Assembly (NCBI RefSeq): GCF_015751765.1
Contig: NZ_JADOTX010000001.1
Span: 4,650,001-4,714,000, forward strand
DNA from: Micromonospora ureilytica
Lineage (GTDB): Bacteria > Actinomycetota > Actinomycetes > Mycobacteriales > Micromonosporaceae
Reading direction: 5' to 3'
Length of the DNA stretch: 64,000 bases
Shown piece after piece: positions 35,952-44,372 of the stretch. Made by a program: the position numbers and the translations under genes. How positions within the stretch are numbered: position 1 is the stretch's first letter; each line of letters begins with the position of its first letter. The notes below the pieces were generated by a model. It worked only from the letters and a program-made list of their open reading frames with translations, was not told the origin of the DNA and did no database searches.

Positions 35952-35990
35952 TCAGAGCGGCGCGCCGGGGACACCCGGCGTCGTGGTCAT
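35952..35990 (-). CDS. Possible Thr-rich leader peptide upstream of the ThrRS-like gene
   Basis: A 12-codon frame, ATG ACC ACG ACG CCG and onwards, encodes M-T-T-T-P-G-V-P-G-A-P-L and stops 103 bp before the synthetase ATG. Three consecutive threonine codons before a threonyl-tRNA synthetase recall ribosome-mediated attenuation leaders. No convincing Shine-Dalgarno precedes it, and it overlaps an alternative GTG start of the main gene. It may be coincidence. Confidence 0.25.
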   Translation of the reverse strand: MTTTPGVPGAPL

Positions 35991-36347
35991 CACTACCGCG
36001 CTGCACATACGGCGACCGTACCCGCCCGACGATCGGGGACGCACCCGGATTTACGGCGGAGGGGTGGGCCGCCGGCGCGGGACCCGCCGGCGGCCCTGGC
36101 GGCCGAATCGTCAGGAACGGGGGACCCGACGGGCGTGGCCGCGCCGCCAACGGTACGCCGAGAAACGCCGTTCCGCCGCCCTCCTCGGACGGGTGCAACA
36201 GCCTCCGAACCCGTCACCCGGCAGTGATCGGCCTCGTTAAAGCTGGGTGGCCCAGTCGTGTCGACGGTCACGACGGGCCGGGGCCGTCCACCGTGACGCC
36301 GGACACGGCGTCAGGCTCAAGACACCCAATCGGCCGCATCCGGCGAG
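35991..36347. other. Divergent intergenic region (ThrRS-like / DedA)
   Basis: About 360 bp of GC-rich sequence. It contains potential stems (for example GCCGGCGCGGGACCCGCCGGC near 36071-36091) but no gene, RNA gene or T-box consensus that I can recognise on either strand. Confidence 0.5.
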
Positions 36348-36989
36348 GTGGCAGGCGTGCCCGAACTTCTGACTGACGTCGCGTCGCCGACGTGGGCGTA
36401 CCTGGTGCTGCTCACTCTGCTGATCGCGGACGCCTTCGTGCCGGTGATCCCCACCCAGATCGTCATGATCACCAGCGGTGCGCTCACCGTCTACGGCGGG
36501 CTCAGCCTGCCGGTCACCATCGCCGTCGGCGCGCTCGGTGTGTTCGCCGGCGACCTGGCCTGCTACCTGCTCGGGCGGAGCGCGCCGGACCGGCGGCCAC
36601 CCCGGCACGCCGAGCTGAGCCGGGCCCGCCGGGTGGCCAGCCGGGTCACCCAGGGGCTACGACAACCCGGGCCGCTGGTCATCCTGCTCTGCCGGTTCGT
36701 GCCGGGCGGCCGGATGGCGGCCTGCTTCTCGGCCGGGCGCAGCCGCTACCCGTACCGACTGTTCGTGCTCTACGAGGCCGTCGCCGCGCTCGGTTGGGCC
36801 ACCTACGGCGCCCTGGTCGGGCACCTGGGCGGCACCGCGCTGACCGAGTCGGCCTGGCGGCTTGCCATCATCGCCACCGCTGCGGCGGCCGGCTTCGCCG
36901 CGGCCGGATGGGCCATGACAGTGGTCAGCGCCCGCCACGCCCGCGCCGCCGCCGCAGCAGTCGCCGCAGTCGACGTCCCCATCGACTGA
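36348..36989 (+). CDS. DedA-family membrane protein
   Basis: This 213-residue DedA/SNARE-associated-like protein has hydrophobic segments near residues 15-35, 40-75, 135-160 and 165-190. The conserved loop RFVPGGRMAACFSAGRSRYP is in the position of the DedA R-x-x-P-G-x-R motif. DedA proteins are undecaprenyl-phosphate or phospholipid scramblase-like transporters with roles in envelope homeostasis. The GTG at 36348 is preferred, with a second GTG nine bases downstream possible. The Ala-rich C-terminus ends AAAVAAVDVPID. A 15-bp inverted repeat follows the stop. Confidence 0.82.
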   Translation: MAGVPELLTDVASPTWAYLVLLTLLIADAFVPVIPTQIVMITSGALTVYGGLSLPVTIAVGALGVFAGDLACYLLGRSAPDRRPPRHAELSRARRVASRVTQGLRQPGPLVILLCRFVPGGRMAACFSAGRSRYPYRLFVLYEAVAALGWATYGALVGHLGGTALTESAWRLAIIATAAAAGFAAAGWAMTVVSARHARAAAAAVAAVDVPID

Positions 36990-37007
36990 CCCCACCCCTA
37001 CTAGCCT

Positions 37008-37080
37008 CGCGATCTTGCACTTACTGTCCCCGCAATTGGGGCATGCCGCGCATAAGCACGACCGAAAGTGCAAGATCGCG
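37008..37080. terminator. Inverted repeat with inner hairpin after DedA
   Basis: CGCGATCTTGCACTT (37008-37022) pairs exactly with AAGTGCAAGATCGCG (37066-37080). Inside, CCCC and GGGG flank GCAATT. The position after the DedA gene suits a terminator. The word CGCGATCTTGCAC also occurs at 6592-6604 downstream of birA, suggesting a dispersed intergenic element. Confidence 0.65.
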
Positions 37081-37189
37081 GGGGCGGAGGGTGGGGGCGG
37101 GGCGGGGCGGCCTCTAGGGGGCGTCCCGGGGTGGGATTTCGGTGGGCGTCCCGGATTCGGCTGGGGTGTCCGTGGCTCCAGGGTTAGGT

Positions 37190-37810
37190 ATGCCTGGAAC
37201 CCGAAACGCCGGCCTGCTGGCCCTGGGCGGGATCGCCCTGGCGGCGCTGCTCACAGTGATCGGCCACCTCGAAGTCAACGACGACCTCAACCCGTGGGCG
37301 TTGACCATCAGCGACTTCGCGGTCTCCGACCGGGGCGGTGTCATCGACGTCGCCATGGTGGTGCTCGCGCTCGCCACAGTGGCGCTGCTGTACGGACTGC
37401 GCCGCACCGGCCCACTCCGGCCCCGCTCCGGCAGGACGGCCGAGCTGCTGCTCGGCGCGTGGGTCGGTGGGCTGCTGCTGGCCGCCGTGGTGCCGACGAA
37501 CGAGCCGGGCACCGCCATGACCACCGCCGCCTACCTGCACCGGTACGCGTCGGTAGTGGCCTTCCTGGCGTTGCCGGTCGGCGGCTGGCTGCTCGCCCGC
37601 CAACCCGACCTGGCGCCCGCCGCCCGGACGCTACGCACCCTGGTCCTGCTCAGCCTGGCCCTGGCAGCAGCGATGATCTGGTCCGCCTACCCCGGCGACC
37701 GGATGCTCATCGGCCTGGCCGAACGCCTCCTGATCCTCACCGAGGTAGCCGTCCTGGCCACCGTGGCGCTGATCTACGCCCGGCGGGTTACTCCAGCGCG
37801 TGCAGCATGA
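37190..37810 (+). CDS. DUF998-like membrane protein
   Basis: This ~206-residue membrane protein has six or seven hydrophobic segments and the family pattern LNPWALTISDFAVSDRG near its N-terminus, then LLGAWVGGLLLAAVVPTNEPG and AYLHRYASVVAFLALPVGGWLL. DUF998 proteins are of unknown function. The ATG at 37190 is taken as start. An in-frame upstream start at 37142 would add 16 unconserved residues, and neither has a strong RBS. The 3' end overlaps the convergent quinone reductase gene by 23 bp. Confidence 0.7.
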   Translation: MPGTRNAGLLALGGIALAALLTVIGHLEVNDDLNPWALTISDFAVSDRGGVIDVAMVVLALATVALLYGLRRTGPLRPRSGRTAELLLGAWVGGLLLAAVVPTNEPGTAMTTAAYLHRYASVVAFLALPVGGWLLARQPDLAPAARTLRTLVLLSLALAAAMIWSAYPGDRMLIGLAERLLILTEVAVLATVALIYARRVTPARAA

Positions 37811-39191
37811 GCTGGCGGGCCGCCTCGGTGATGGAACCGGAGAGACTCGGGTAGATGGTGATGGTCTGCGCCAGCTCGTTGACGGTGAGGTTGTTCTCCA
37901 CCGCCATGGTGATGGGCAGGATCAGCTCGCTGGCCTTCGGAGCGACCACCACACCGCCGATCACCTGACCGCTGGCGGGCCGGCAGAACAGCTTCACGAA
38001 ACCGTCGGAGAGGTCGTCCATCTTGGCGCGGGCGTTGCCGGACAGCGGCAACATGACCTGCCGGGCGGGGGTCTTGCCCGCGTCCACCTCGTCCTGCGAG
38101 ACACCCACGGTGGCCAGCTCCGGATCGGTGAAGACGTTCGCCGCGACGGTACGCAGCCGCAGCGGGCGGACCGCCTCGCCGAGCGCGTGCCACATGGCGA
38201 TCCGGCCCTGCATGGCGGCGACGCTGGCCAGCAGCAGCACACCCGTGCAGTCACCGGCGGCGTAGATGCCGGGCACGTTGGTCCGGGAGGCCCGGTCGAC
38301 AGTCAGGTAGCCGCCTCGACCCAGCTCCACCCCGTACTCGGTCAGGCCCAGGTTGGCAGTGTTCGGGATCGAACCGACGGTGATCAGCGCGTGTGAGCCG
38401 GTCACCTTACGGCCGTCGGACAGCTCCACCTCGACGCCGTCGGCGGTGCGCCGGACCGCGTCGGCCCGGGAGTTGTTCAGGATCTCCATGCCCCGGTTGC
38501 GGAACACCCGCTCGATGGCGGACGCGGCGTCGGCGTCCTCGTGCGGCATCACCCGGTCCCGGCTGGAGACCAGTGTCACCTCGACCCCCATCGCCAGGTA
38601 CGCGCTGGCGAACTCCGCGCCGGTCACGCCGGACCCGACCACGATCAGGTGCTCGGGCAGTTCCGGCAGGTCGTACACCTGTCGCCAGGTCAGGATGCGT
38701 TCACCGTCCGGTACGGCGGTGGGCAGCTGGCGGGGCGTCGAGCCGGTGGCCACCAGCACGGTGGACGCGTCGATCGAGTACTCCTCGCCACCGTCATTGG
38801 GGGTGACGACGACCCGGTGGGTGTGCCCGAGCGAGTCCTCGCCGAGCCGGGCGGTGCCGGCCACGAAGGTGACTCCCGCCTTCAGCAGCTTGGCGTGGAT
38901 GTCCGCGGACTGTGCCAGGGCCAGCCGCTTGACCCGCTGGTGCACCGCCCGCGCGTCGACGGTGACCGCCTCCAGGCCGTCCGAGTGGACCCCGAACTCC
39001 TCGGTGTCGCGGTAGCCGGTGACCACCTGCGAGCTGGCGATGAAGGTCTTCGACGGTACGCAGTCGGAGAGAACGCAGGCGCCACCGGCACCGTCGGCCT
39101 CCACCACTGTGACATCGGCGTCCAGCTGGGCGGCGACCAGTGCCGCCTCGTACCCGGCCGGCCCCCCACCGATGATCACGATCCGGCTCAC
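37788..39191 (-). CDS. NAD(P)H-quinone dehydrogenase, LpdA type (pyridine nucleotide-disulphide oxidoreductase family)
   Basis: This 467-residue FAD enzyme has the domains FAD-binding (VIIGGGPAGYEAALVAAQ), NAD-binding (LIVVGSGVTGAEFASAY) and dimerisation. It matches the actinobacterial LpdA/quinone reductase group (ending TIYPSLSGSITEAARQLMLHALE) more than lipoamide dehydrogenase. The catalytic His of the HPTxxE motif is replaced by Tyr. Unlike mycobacterial LpdA as I recall it, a complete CX4C redox pair is present (CVLSDCVPSK). The GTG at 39189-39191 is chosen because the FAD fold starts directly and AAGGGCG precedes it. It is divergent from the cyclotransferase gene. Confidence 0.87.
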   Translation of the reverse strand: MSRIVIIGGGPAGYEAALVAAQLDADVTVVEADGAGGACVLSDCVPSKTFIASSQVVTGYRDTEEFGVHSDGLEAVTVDARAVHQRVKRLALAQSADIHAKLLKAGVTFVAGTARLGEDSLGHTHRVVVTPNDGGEEYSIDASTVLVATGSTPRQLPTAVPDGERILTWRQVYDLPELPEHLIVVGSGVTGAEFASAYLAMGVEVTLVSSRDRVMPHEDADAASAIERVFRNRGMEILNNSRADAVRRTADGVEVELSDGRKVTGSHALITVGSIPNTANLGLTEYGVELGRGGYLTVDRASRTNVPGIYAAGDCTGVLLLASVAAMQGRIAMWHALGEAVRPLRLRTVAANVFTDPELATVGVSQDEVDAGKTPARQVMLPLSGNARAKMDDLSDGFVKLFCRPASGQVIGGVVVAPKASELILPITMAVENNLTVNELAQTITIYPSLSGSITEAARQLMLHALE

Positions 39192-39284
39192 AGCGTTCGC
39201 CCTTCGTCCATGGTCACAGTGACTTTCTTCTCCCGAGCGCATTCGACACGCACTGTCGTATTCTCCCCCACCCGTCTGCCGGGC

Positions 39285-39290
39285 TATCGT
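39285..39290 (+). promoter_or_regulatory. -10 box of leaderless cyclotransferase promoter
   Basis: TATCGT lies 7 nt before the GTG at 39298. There is no Shine-Dalgarno. Confidence 0.5.
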
Positions 39291-39297
39291 CATCGCC

Positions 39298-39753
39298 GTG
39301 CGTCATCACGCCGCCTACGGCTCAAATCTCGACCCTGCCCGGATGCGTGCCTACTGTCCGCATTCGCCGATGGTGGGCACCGGCTGGCTGGAGGGCTGGC
39401 GGCTGACCTTCGCCGGGGCGGACGTGATCGGCTGGGAGGGTGCGGTGAGCACCCTTGTCGAGTCCCCCGGTGACCGGGTCTTCGTGGCGATCTACGACAT
39501 CCACCCGTACGACGCGGGCCAGCTCGACGAGATCGAGGGGGTGACCGCCGGCACGTACCGCAAGCTGCACGTGCGGGTCTCCACCCTCGACGGCGACGTG
39601 ACCGCGTGGATCTACGTCTTCAACGGGTACGAGGGCGGCCTGCCGACCTCGTGGTACCTGTCGGAGATCGCGAACGCCGCTGAGAAGGCGGGCGCCCCGG
39701 ACGACTACGTCACCGAGCTGCGGGCCCGCCCCACCGGCACCGCGTCGGCGTAG
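39298..39753 (+). CDS. Gamma-glutamylcyclotransferase-like protein
   Basis: This 151-residue protein has the gamma-glutamylcyclotransferase fold. The substrate-loop motif YGSNLDPARM is at residues 7-16, WRLTFAGA follows, and the conserved acidic residue lies in LDEIEGVTAGTYRK. Family members cleave gamma-glutamyl amino acids to 5-oxoproline. In mycothiol-using actinomycetes the physiological substrate is uncertain. The GTG at 39298 is supported by a leaderless promoter and by the immediate start of the first strand (RHHAAYGSN). It is a single-gene unit, divergent from the quinone reductase. Confidence 0.88.
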   Translation: MRHHAAYGSNLDPARMRAYCPHSPMVGTGWLEGWRLTFAGADVIGWEGAVSTLVESPGDRVFVAIYDIHPYDAGQLDEIEGVTAGTYRKLHVRVSTLDGDVTAWIYVFNGYEGGLPTSWYLSEIANAAEKAGAPDDYVTELRARPTGTASA

Positions 39754-39828
39754 CAGCGCGTATCGCACGCTCCCAGTCTGCTACCGCCGTCGACTGGAAC
39801 CCCGGTCGGGCCCGGCCGGGGTCGTCAA

Positions 39829-40788
39829 TCACACACCGGCGGCCGAGACGGAAAGCTCGTACATGTCGGCCCACAGGGTTTCCCGCAGGCCCACCGACTC
39901 GTACAGCGACAGCGGGGCGGTCGGGTTGGTGAGGTCCACGCCGAGGCCGGCGGACCGCCGACCCTTCTCGGCGTAGCGGGCGAAGGCGCGGCGCAGCAGC
40001 GCCGCACCCACACCCCGGCGACGGTACGCGGACAGCACCGACAAACTCTTCACCCAGCCCTGCTGCTGGTCGACCGCCTGGTCCGAGGACCGCAACGCGC
40101 CGACCGGCACCCCGTCCACCTCGGCGACGAACCACTCGTCCCAGGCGTTCAGGTCACCGATCCGGGCACGCCATCGCTCGTACGACAACGGCTCGTGATC
40201 GGCGGTGTCGGCGAAGGCGGTATCGGTGATCCGGTGGAACTCCCGCAGGTCGGCCTCGTCGTCGGGGCGGACCGGCCGCACCGTCACTGCCGATGGACCG
40301 GCCGGCTCGTCGGGCAGGTCGTCCAGCGGCCCGCTCATCCGGACGTACCTCTTGACCAGGGTGAACCCGACCTCGCGCAGGGTTCTTTCCCAGTCGCGTT
40401 CCGGCGCGAAGACCGCGCAACGGACGGTGAGCGATGGCAGCCCCCGCTCGGCGGCGCGCTCGGCGACCCGGTCTAGTTGTCGAGTCAGCAGCGACGCCCG
40501 AACGGTCGAGGCGCGTACCGGGTCGACGTAGATCTCCACGAACTCCCGGCCGACGCCGGTGGGGTTGTCCACCGTAGCCCAGCCGACCACGTCGCCCTCC
40601 GGGTCGACCGCCAGCCAGGAGTCCCGGGCCGGGTCGAAGTGGGGGGCGGTCAGTGACGCGGCGACATCCTCGGCGTCGAAGTCGGGATGGCCGATGGTGA
40701 AGGTGTCGGCGGCGTGCACCACCGCGAGGATCGCCGGCACGTCGTCGAGGGTGGGTCGGCGCGTCGTCCAACCAGCGGGAAGGGTCAC
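39829..40788 (-). CDS. Tandem GNAT acetyltransferase (mycothiol-synthase-like)
   Basis: This 319-residue protein has two GNAT domains. The first (about 1-150) is poorly conserved at its acetyl-CoA loop. The second (about 160-319) has a clear loop, LSVLSAYRRRGVGAALLRRAF, followed by NPTAPLSLYESVGL. The double-GNAT layout is that of MshD mycothiol synthase, but the sequence lacks features that would let me assign that reaction, so only the family is called. The GTG at 40786-40788 fits the start of the first strand (TLPAGWTTRRPTLDD). It is the last gene of a four-gene minus-strand cluster. Confidence 0.82.
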   Translation of the reverse strand: MTLPAGWTTRRPTLDDVPAILAVVHAADTFTIGHPDFDAEDVAASLTAPHFDPARDSWLAVDPEGDVVGWATVDNPTGVGREFVEIYVDPVRASTVRASLLTRQLDRVAERAAERGLPSLTVRCAVFAPERDWERTLREVGFTLVKRYVRMSGPLDDLPDEPAGPSAVTVRPVRPDDEADLREFHRITDTAFADTADHEPLSYERWRARIGDLNAWDEWFVAEVDGVPVGALRSSDQAVDQQQGWVKSLSVLSAYRRRGVGAALLRRAFARYAEKGRRSAGLGVDLTNPTAPLSLYESVGLRETLWADMYELSVSAAGV

Positions 40789-40850
40789 GGCAGGACATCC
40801 TGGCAGCCGATCGGCTCCGCCGCCGCCCATTTTTCCGGCCGGCGGGAAGC

Positions 40851-41585
40851 TCAGCCGAGGTCGACCCGGGTGCGGTGCAGCAACTCCACCAACTCCGCGC
40901 CGTCGGCGGGACCGAGGGCCGTGAACGCCGGCGCGGCCAGCCGGTTGGTCACCGCCTCCGCCCAGAGTCGGCGGCGCACCAGGGGTCCGATCGGCGGGTA
41001 CGGCGGCGGCCAACCGCAGGCCACCGCACCGGCCTCGCCCTCCGGCCCGGCCAGCACGGCCTCCAGTGGGGTCATCCCGGCGGCGCGTACCGCCAGCAGG
41101 TAGGCGCCGGTGAAGTGTTCCCGGAGCAGCCGCAGCCCGGCGGCGCTGCGGGCACCGGGCGAGAGATCCGGAAGCGGCATGGCCCGCCACGCGGCGAAGA
41201 GCGGCATCCCGCTGGCCTCCGCCGCGACCACGGCCCGCTCGACGAGCGCCGACAGGCGTTCGGTGCCGGGCAGGGGGCCGAGCTGCTGCGCCCCCCACCG
41301 GCAGCATTCGGCGAGGCTCGCGGCGGCCACCTCGAACGGCGGGACGACCCGGGCTGCGGCGTCCCAACCGTCGGCGACCGCGTCCGGGGCGATGAACCCG
41401 AGGGCGGCGGCGGCCGTCTCGGCCCGCACATCGCCGAGCGCGCCGGCCCGGCCACTGATGTAGAAGGCCCAACCGGAGATGCCCAGCAGTCGGGCCCGAC
41501 GCAACGTGGTCGCGTCCCGGCTGAAGGCGTCGCCCAGGTCGAGCACGACGGGCTTGCTGGCGGCCGCGACCTGCTCGGGAGTCAC
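40851..41585 (-). CDS. SCO6745-family protein, function unknown
   Basis: This 244-residue helical protein is conserved in actinomycetes. The N-terminal region reads VTPEQVAAASKPVVLDLGDAF, then RRARLLGISGWAFYISGRAGALGDV and AAALGFIAPDAV, matching the pattern I know for the SCO6745 family. The C-terminus is rich in Ala/Leu with a Pro-Trp loop. It has no membrane helices or catalytic motif. The GTG at 41583-41585 is preferred because GAGGGG lies upstream and homology starts here. A longer frame to 41669 is Arg/Gly-rich and unlikely to be coding. It lies 62 bp upstream of the GNAT gene. Confidence 0.65.
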   Translation of the reverse strand: MTPEQVAAASKPVVLDLGDAFSRDATTLRRARLLGISGWAFYISGRAGALGDVRAETAAAALGFIAPDAVADGWDAAARVVPPFEVAAASLAECCRWGAQQLGPLPGTERLSALVERAVVAAEASGMPLFAAWRAMPLPDLSPGARSAAGLRLLREHFTGAYLLAVRAAGMTPLEAVLAGPEGEAGAVACGWPPPYPPIGPLVRRRLWAEAVTNRLAAPAFTALGPADGAELVELLHRTRVDLG

Positions 41586-41689
41586 CGGAGGGTTCCCCTC
41601 TGGCAACCGGACCCGCCGACCACGACCACGGCGCGACCCGAGGCCACCCGCCGTGTACGACCCACGCACTCGTCGTCGTCCATCGATGG

Positions 41690-42676
41690 TCAGTCTGCCG
41701 CGCCACCGTCCGCGTCCGCAGTCCCCTCTTCGGCCGCCAGCGCCTCGACCGCCGCCTCGACCTCACCGGCGCGCCGCCGAGCCACGGTGACCGCCCGTTC
41801 GGCGGCCCGCCGGGCCAGTTTGGCCCGGCTGAGATCCTGCTCGGCGACCGCGCGCCGCCGCTCCAGCTCGGCCAGCTCAGCTTCAAGGCCATCGAGTACG
41901 GCCGCACCGTCGCGCTCCTGCCCGGTCGCCTCGGTCAGCTCGGCCTCGGCCCGCTCCTGGTCGGCCTGGGCCTTCGCCAACTCCCGGTCCAGGGCGCGGC
42001 GCTGCCGGGCCCGCTCGGCTCGGGCCGCCCGCTGCGCGGCCCGTTCGGCCTGCTCGGCGCGCTCGGCCGCCCGGTCCGTGCGGGGCGCTGCCTCGGGGGG
42101 GCGGCCTCGCTGGGGGCCGGGCCGGCGGGCCGGACGTTCCTCCTCGCGTTCCTCGTCATCGCCGGTGACCAGCCGCAGTTGTGGCCGGGGCACCTCACCG
42201 AAGCCGGCGTAGCTGGCCGCCCGCAGCAGGCGGCCCGCCCGCACCTGCTCGGCGACCTCGACGTCGGAGAACGCCGCATTCAGCGTCGCCTCCACCTCGG
42301 CCAGGGGCAGCCGGCTCGCCGGTGGCGCGTCCGGCTCGGCTGCGGCGAGCTTGCGAACCTCGACGACCAGGGCGCCGACCACCGCCCGGCGTTGCGCGGA
42401 CAGCTCCCGCAGTCGGGGCCCGCGCAACTCCCGCTGGGCGACTCGCAGGGCGTCGGCGAGCTGCACCAGGTCGGCGACCAGCTCCGGACGTCGGATGGCG
42501 AGCAGGTTCACCAGCCAGGCGGCCACCGTCGGACGACGCAGCCGGGCCAGTTCACGGGCGGTGGTCAGGTCGCCGGCCCGCCGGGCCTCGGCCACGGCGG
42601 CATCCCGGGCGGCCACGAACCGGTCCGGTGGGGTGCGGTAGAGCTGCTGCACCAGCTCTGCGGAGAGGCCGGGCAT
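41690..42676 (-). CDS. Long coiled-coil protein of unknown function
   Basis: This 328-residue Ala/Arg/Glu/Leu-rich protein has an N-terminal ~160 residues that are helical (MPGLSAELVQQLYRTPPDRF, LARLRRPTVAAWLVNLLA). From about residue 195 a continuous coiled coil runs, with heptads such as AERAEQAERAAQRAARAERA, to about residue 318. It has no signal peptide or membrane segment. The ATG at 42674-42676 lies 4 bp after the MBL-hydrolase stop, so the two are almost certainly co-transcribed. Such proteins occur in many actinomycetes without assigned function. Long segments of the opposite strand are also open because of composition. Confidence 0.7.
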   Translation of the reverse strand: MPGLSAELVQQLYRTPPDRFVAARDAAVAEARRAGDLTTARELARLRRPTVAAWLVNLLAIRRPELVADLVQLADALRVAQRELRGPRLRELSAQRRAVVGALVVEVRKLAAAEPDAPPASRLPLAEVEATLNAAFSDVEVAEQVRAGRLLRAASYAGFGEVPRPQLRLVTGDDEEREEERPARRPGPQRGRPPEAAPRTDRAAERAEQAERAAQRAARAERARQRRALDRELAKAQADQERAEAELTEATGQERDGAAVLDGLEAELAELERRRAVAEQDLSRAKLARRAAERAVTVARRRAGEVEAAVEALAAEEGTADADGGAAD

Positions 42677-42680
42677 CGGG

Positions 42681-43313
42681 TCAGACGTCCACCCGGCTAC
42701 CGGGCTCCAGCCGCTGGTATTCGGTGCCGGACAGCGCGGCGTACTGCCGGTCGAGCACACCCAGCCCATTGTCGTTGAGCAATGCGTCGTGCAGGGCGTA
42801 TGCGCGCCGCGGTGCGACCGCGCGGATGAAGTCGACCACTTCGGAGAACTTCGACCAGGGGGCGTGGATCGGCGCGAAGAGCGTGTCGACGGGGGTCTCG
42901 TCGGGCACCACCAGGGAGTCGCCCGGGTGGTAGACCACGTCGTTGATCAGGTAACCGAGGTTGTCGATCACCGGGATGTCGGGGTGGATCACGGCGTGCC
43001 GCCCCCCGTACGCGCGTACGGCCACGCCGGCGGCGGTGAATGACTCACCGGCGTTGACCGGGCGCAGCACCTCGGCCGCGTCGCCCAGGGCGCCGGCGAG
43101 CGAGGCGGGGCCGTGGATCGGGATCGGTTGCCGGTCGAGCCGACGGCGTACCGCTGCCAGGTCGAGGTGGTCGGGGTGTTCGTGGGTGATCAGCACCGCG
43201 TCCGCACCGTCCAGCGCCGCCGTGGCGTCACTGAACACGCCGGGGTCGACGACGAGCACTCCCCCGTCGTGTTCCACCCGAAGGCAGGAGTGGGCGTACT
43301 TGGTGAGCCGCAT
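42681..43313 (-). CDS. Metallo-beta-lactamase-fold hydrolase (UlaG-like)
   Basis: This 210-residue MBL-fold protein has the metal-binding HxHxDH motif (ITHEHPDHLDLAAV, about residues 43-56), a downstream His in YHPGDSL, and a C-terminal His in RAYALHDALLND. The short N-terminus RLTKYAHSCLRVEHDGG is typical of UlaG/YycJ-like metal-dependent hydrolases. The substrate is unknown. The ATG has GAGGAG 6 nt upstream. It is the promoter-proximal gene of the minus-strand cluster MBL, coiled-coil, SCO6745-like and GNAT. Confidence 0.88.
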   Translation of the reverse strand: MRLTKYAHSCLRVEHDGGVLVVDPGVFSDATAALDGADAVLITHEHPDHLDLAAVRRRLDRQPIPIHGPASLAGALGDAAEVLRPVNAGESFTAAGVAVRAYGGRHAVIHPDIPVIDNLGYLINDVVYHPGDSLVVPDETPVDTLFAPIHAPWSKFSEVVDFIRAVAPRRAYALHDALLNDNGLGVLDRQYAALSGTEYQRLEPGSRVDV

Positions 43314-43427
43314 CGTGACTCCTCGATTATCGAATCGTGACGTCCTCAGCGCAGTCTGCCGGAACCAGCCGGTGTGTGCGTCGCGTCCGAGCTATCGCCA
43401 CACCGGTTGACGACGATGGGAGCGGGG

Positions 43428-44372
43428 ATGGACGGACAGGTGGGACGACGCCGCAGTGCGCTGCTGGCGACGACAGCACTGGCGGCGGCACTGGCGTTGA
43501 CGGGATGCGGTGCTGGCGACAGCGGTGCGCAGGACAGCGCCGGCTCGGCGGCCGAGGCGCCGGCGGCCAAGGGCGGCGACGCGAATCGGGACGGCGCCGC
43601 CGGCGCACCGGAGGGGGCCGGCGCCGGCGCGCCGGACCTACGGGTCGACCAACGGGCGATCATCTACACCGGAACGATGCGGGTGCAGGTGAACGAAGTG
43701 GACTCCGCCGCTCGCGACGCCGCCGCGATGGCCAGCCGGGCCGGTGGCTTCGTCGGTGGCGACGTGCGGCGCAGTGCCGCCGGCGACGACGCGGTGGCGG
43801 AGCTGGAGCTGCGGGTGCCGGCGGCGAAGTTCACCGACGTGGTGGAGGAGATCGCGAAGCTGGGTCGGCAGCAGAGCCGGGAGATCGACACTCAGGACGT
43901 CACCGAGGAGACCGTCGACCTGGATGCCCGGATCACCAGTCAGCGTGCCCGGGTGGAGAGCGCGCGCCGGTTGCTGGCCCGAGCCACCTCGATCACCGAC
44001 CTGGTGTCGCTGGAGAACGAGTTGGGTCGCCGGGAGGCGGACCTGGCCGCACTGGAGGCCAAGAAGCGACGCCTGGCCGACCTGACCGCCCTCTCCACGA
44101 TCACCGTGTCGCTGGCCGGACCGGCGGCGAAGACCACCGAGGAGAAGGACGAAACCGGCTTCCTGGCCGGGCTCAAGGGCGGCTGGAAGGCGTTCGTCGT
44201 CTCGATGACCGTCCTGCTCACGGTGCTGGGCGCGTTGCTGCCGTTCCTGGTGGCGCTCGGCGTACCGCTGGCGGCGCTGCTGGTGGTGCTGCGCCGACGG
44301 CGTAAGCCTCCGGCGCTGGTCGCGCCGGTCAGTGCGCCGCCGCCAGTGCCCGCAACGCGGTCTGCACCATGA
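43428..44372 (+). CDS. DUF4349 lipoprotein
   Basis: This 314-residue protein has a lipoprotein signal peptide (RRRSALLATTALAAALALTGCG, lipobox Leu-Thr-Gly-Cys, lipidated Cys near residue 25). A Gly/Ala-rich linker and a DUF4349 domain (about 70-235) follow, the latter with a coiled-coil segment (ARITSQRARVESARRLLARA). A C-terminal membrane helix near 255-285 and a basic tail complete the protein. The family is envelope-associated, of unknown function. The ATG at 43428 is preferred because GGAGCGGGG precedes it and the signal peptide begins at once. Its 3' end overlaps the convergent amidohydrolase by 44 bp. Confidence 0.85.
   Translation: MDGQVGRRRSALLATTALAAALALTGCGAGDSGAQDSAGSAAEAPAAKGGDANRDGAAGAPEGAGAGAPDLRVDQRAIIYTGTMRVQVNEVDSAARDAAAMASRAGGFVGGDVRRSAAGDDAVAELELRVPAAKFTDVVEEIAKLGRQQSREIDTQDVTEETVDLDARITSQRARVESARRLLARATSITDLVSLENELGRREADLAALEAKKRRLADLTALSTITVSLAGPAAKTTEEKDETGFLAGLKGGWKAFVVSMTVLLTVLGALLPFLVALGVPLAALLVVLRRRRKPPALVAPVSAPPPVPATRSAP

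Noticed and set aside
35991..36347. T-box or tRNA-like leader for the ThrRS-like gene
   Set aside because: No T-box consensus (TGGNACCGCG with specifier loop) found in this region; only unspecific GC stems.
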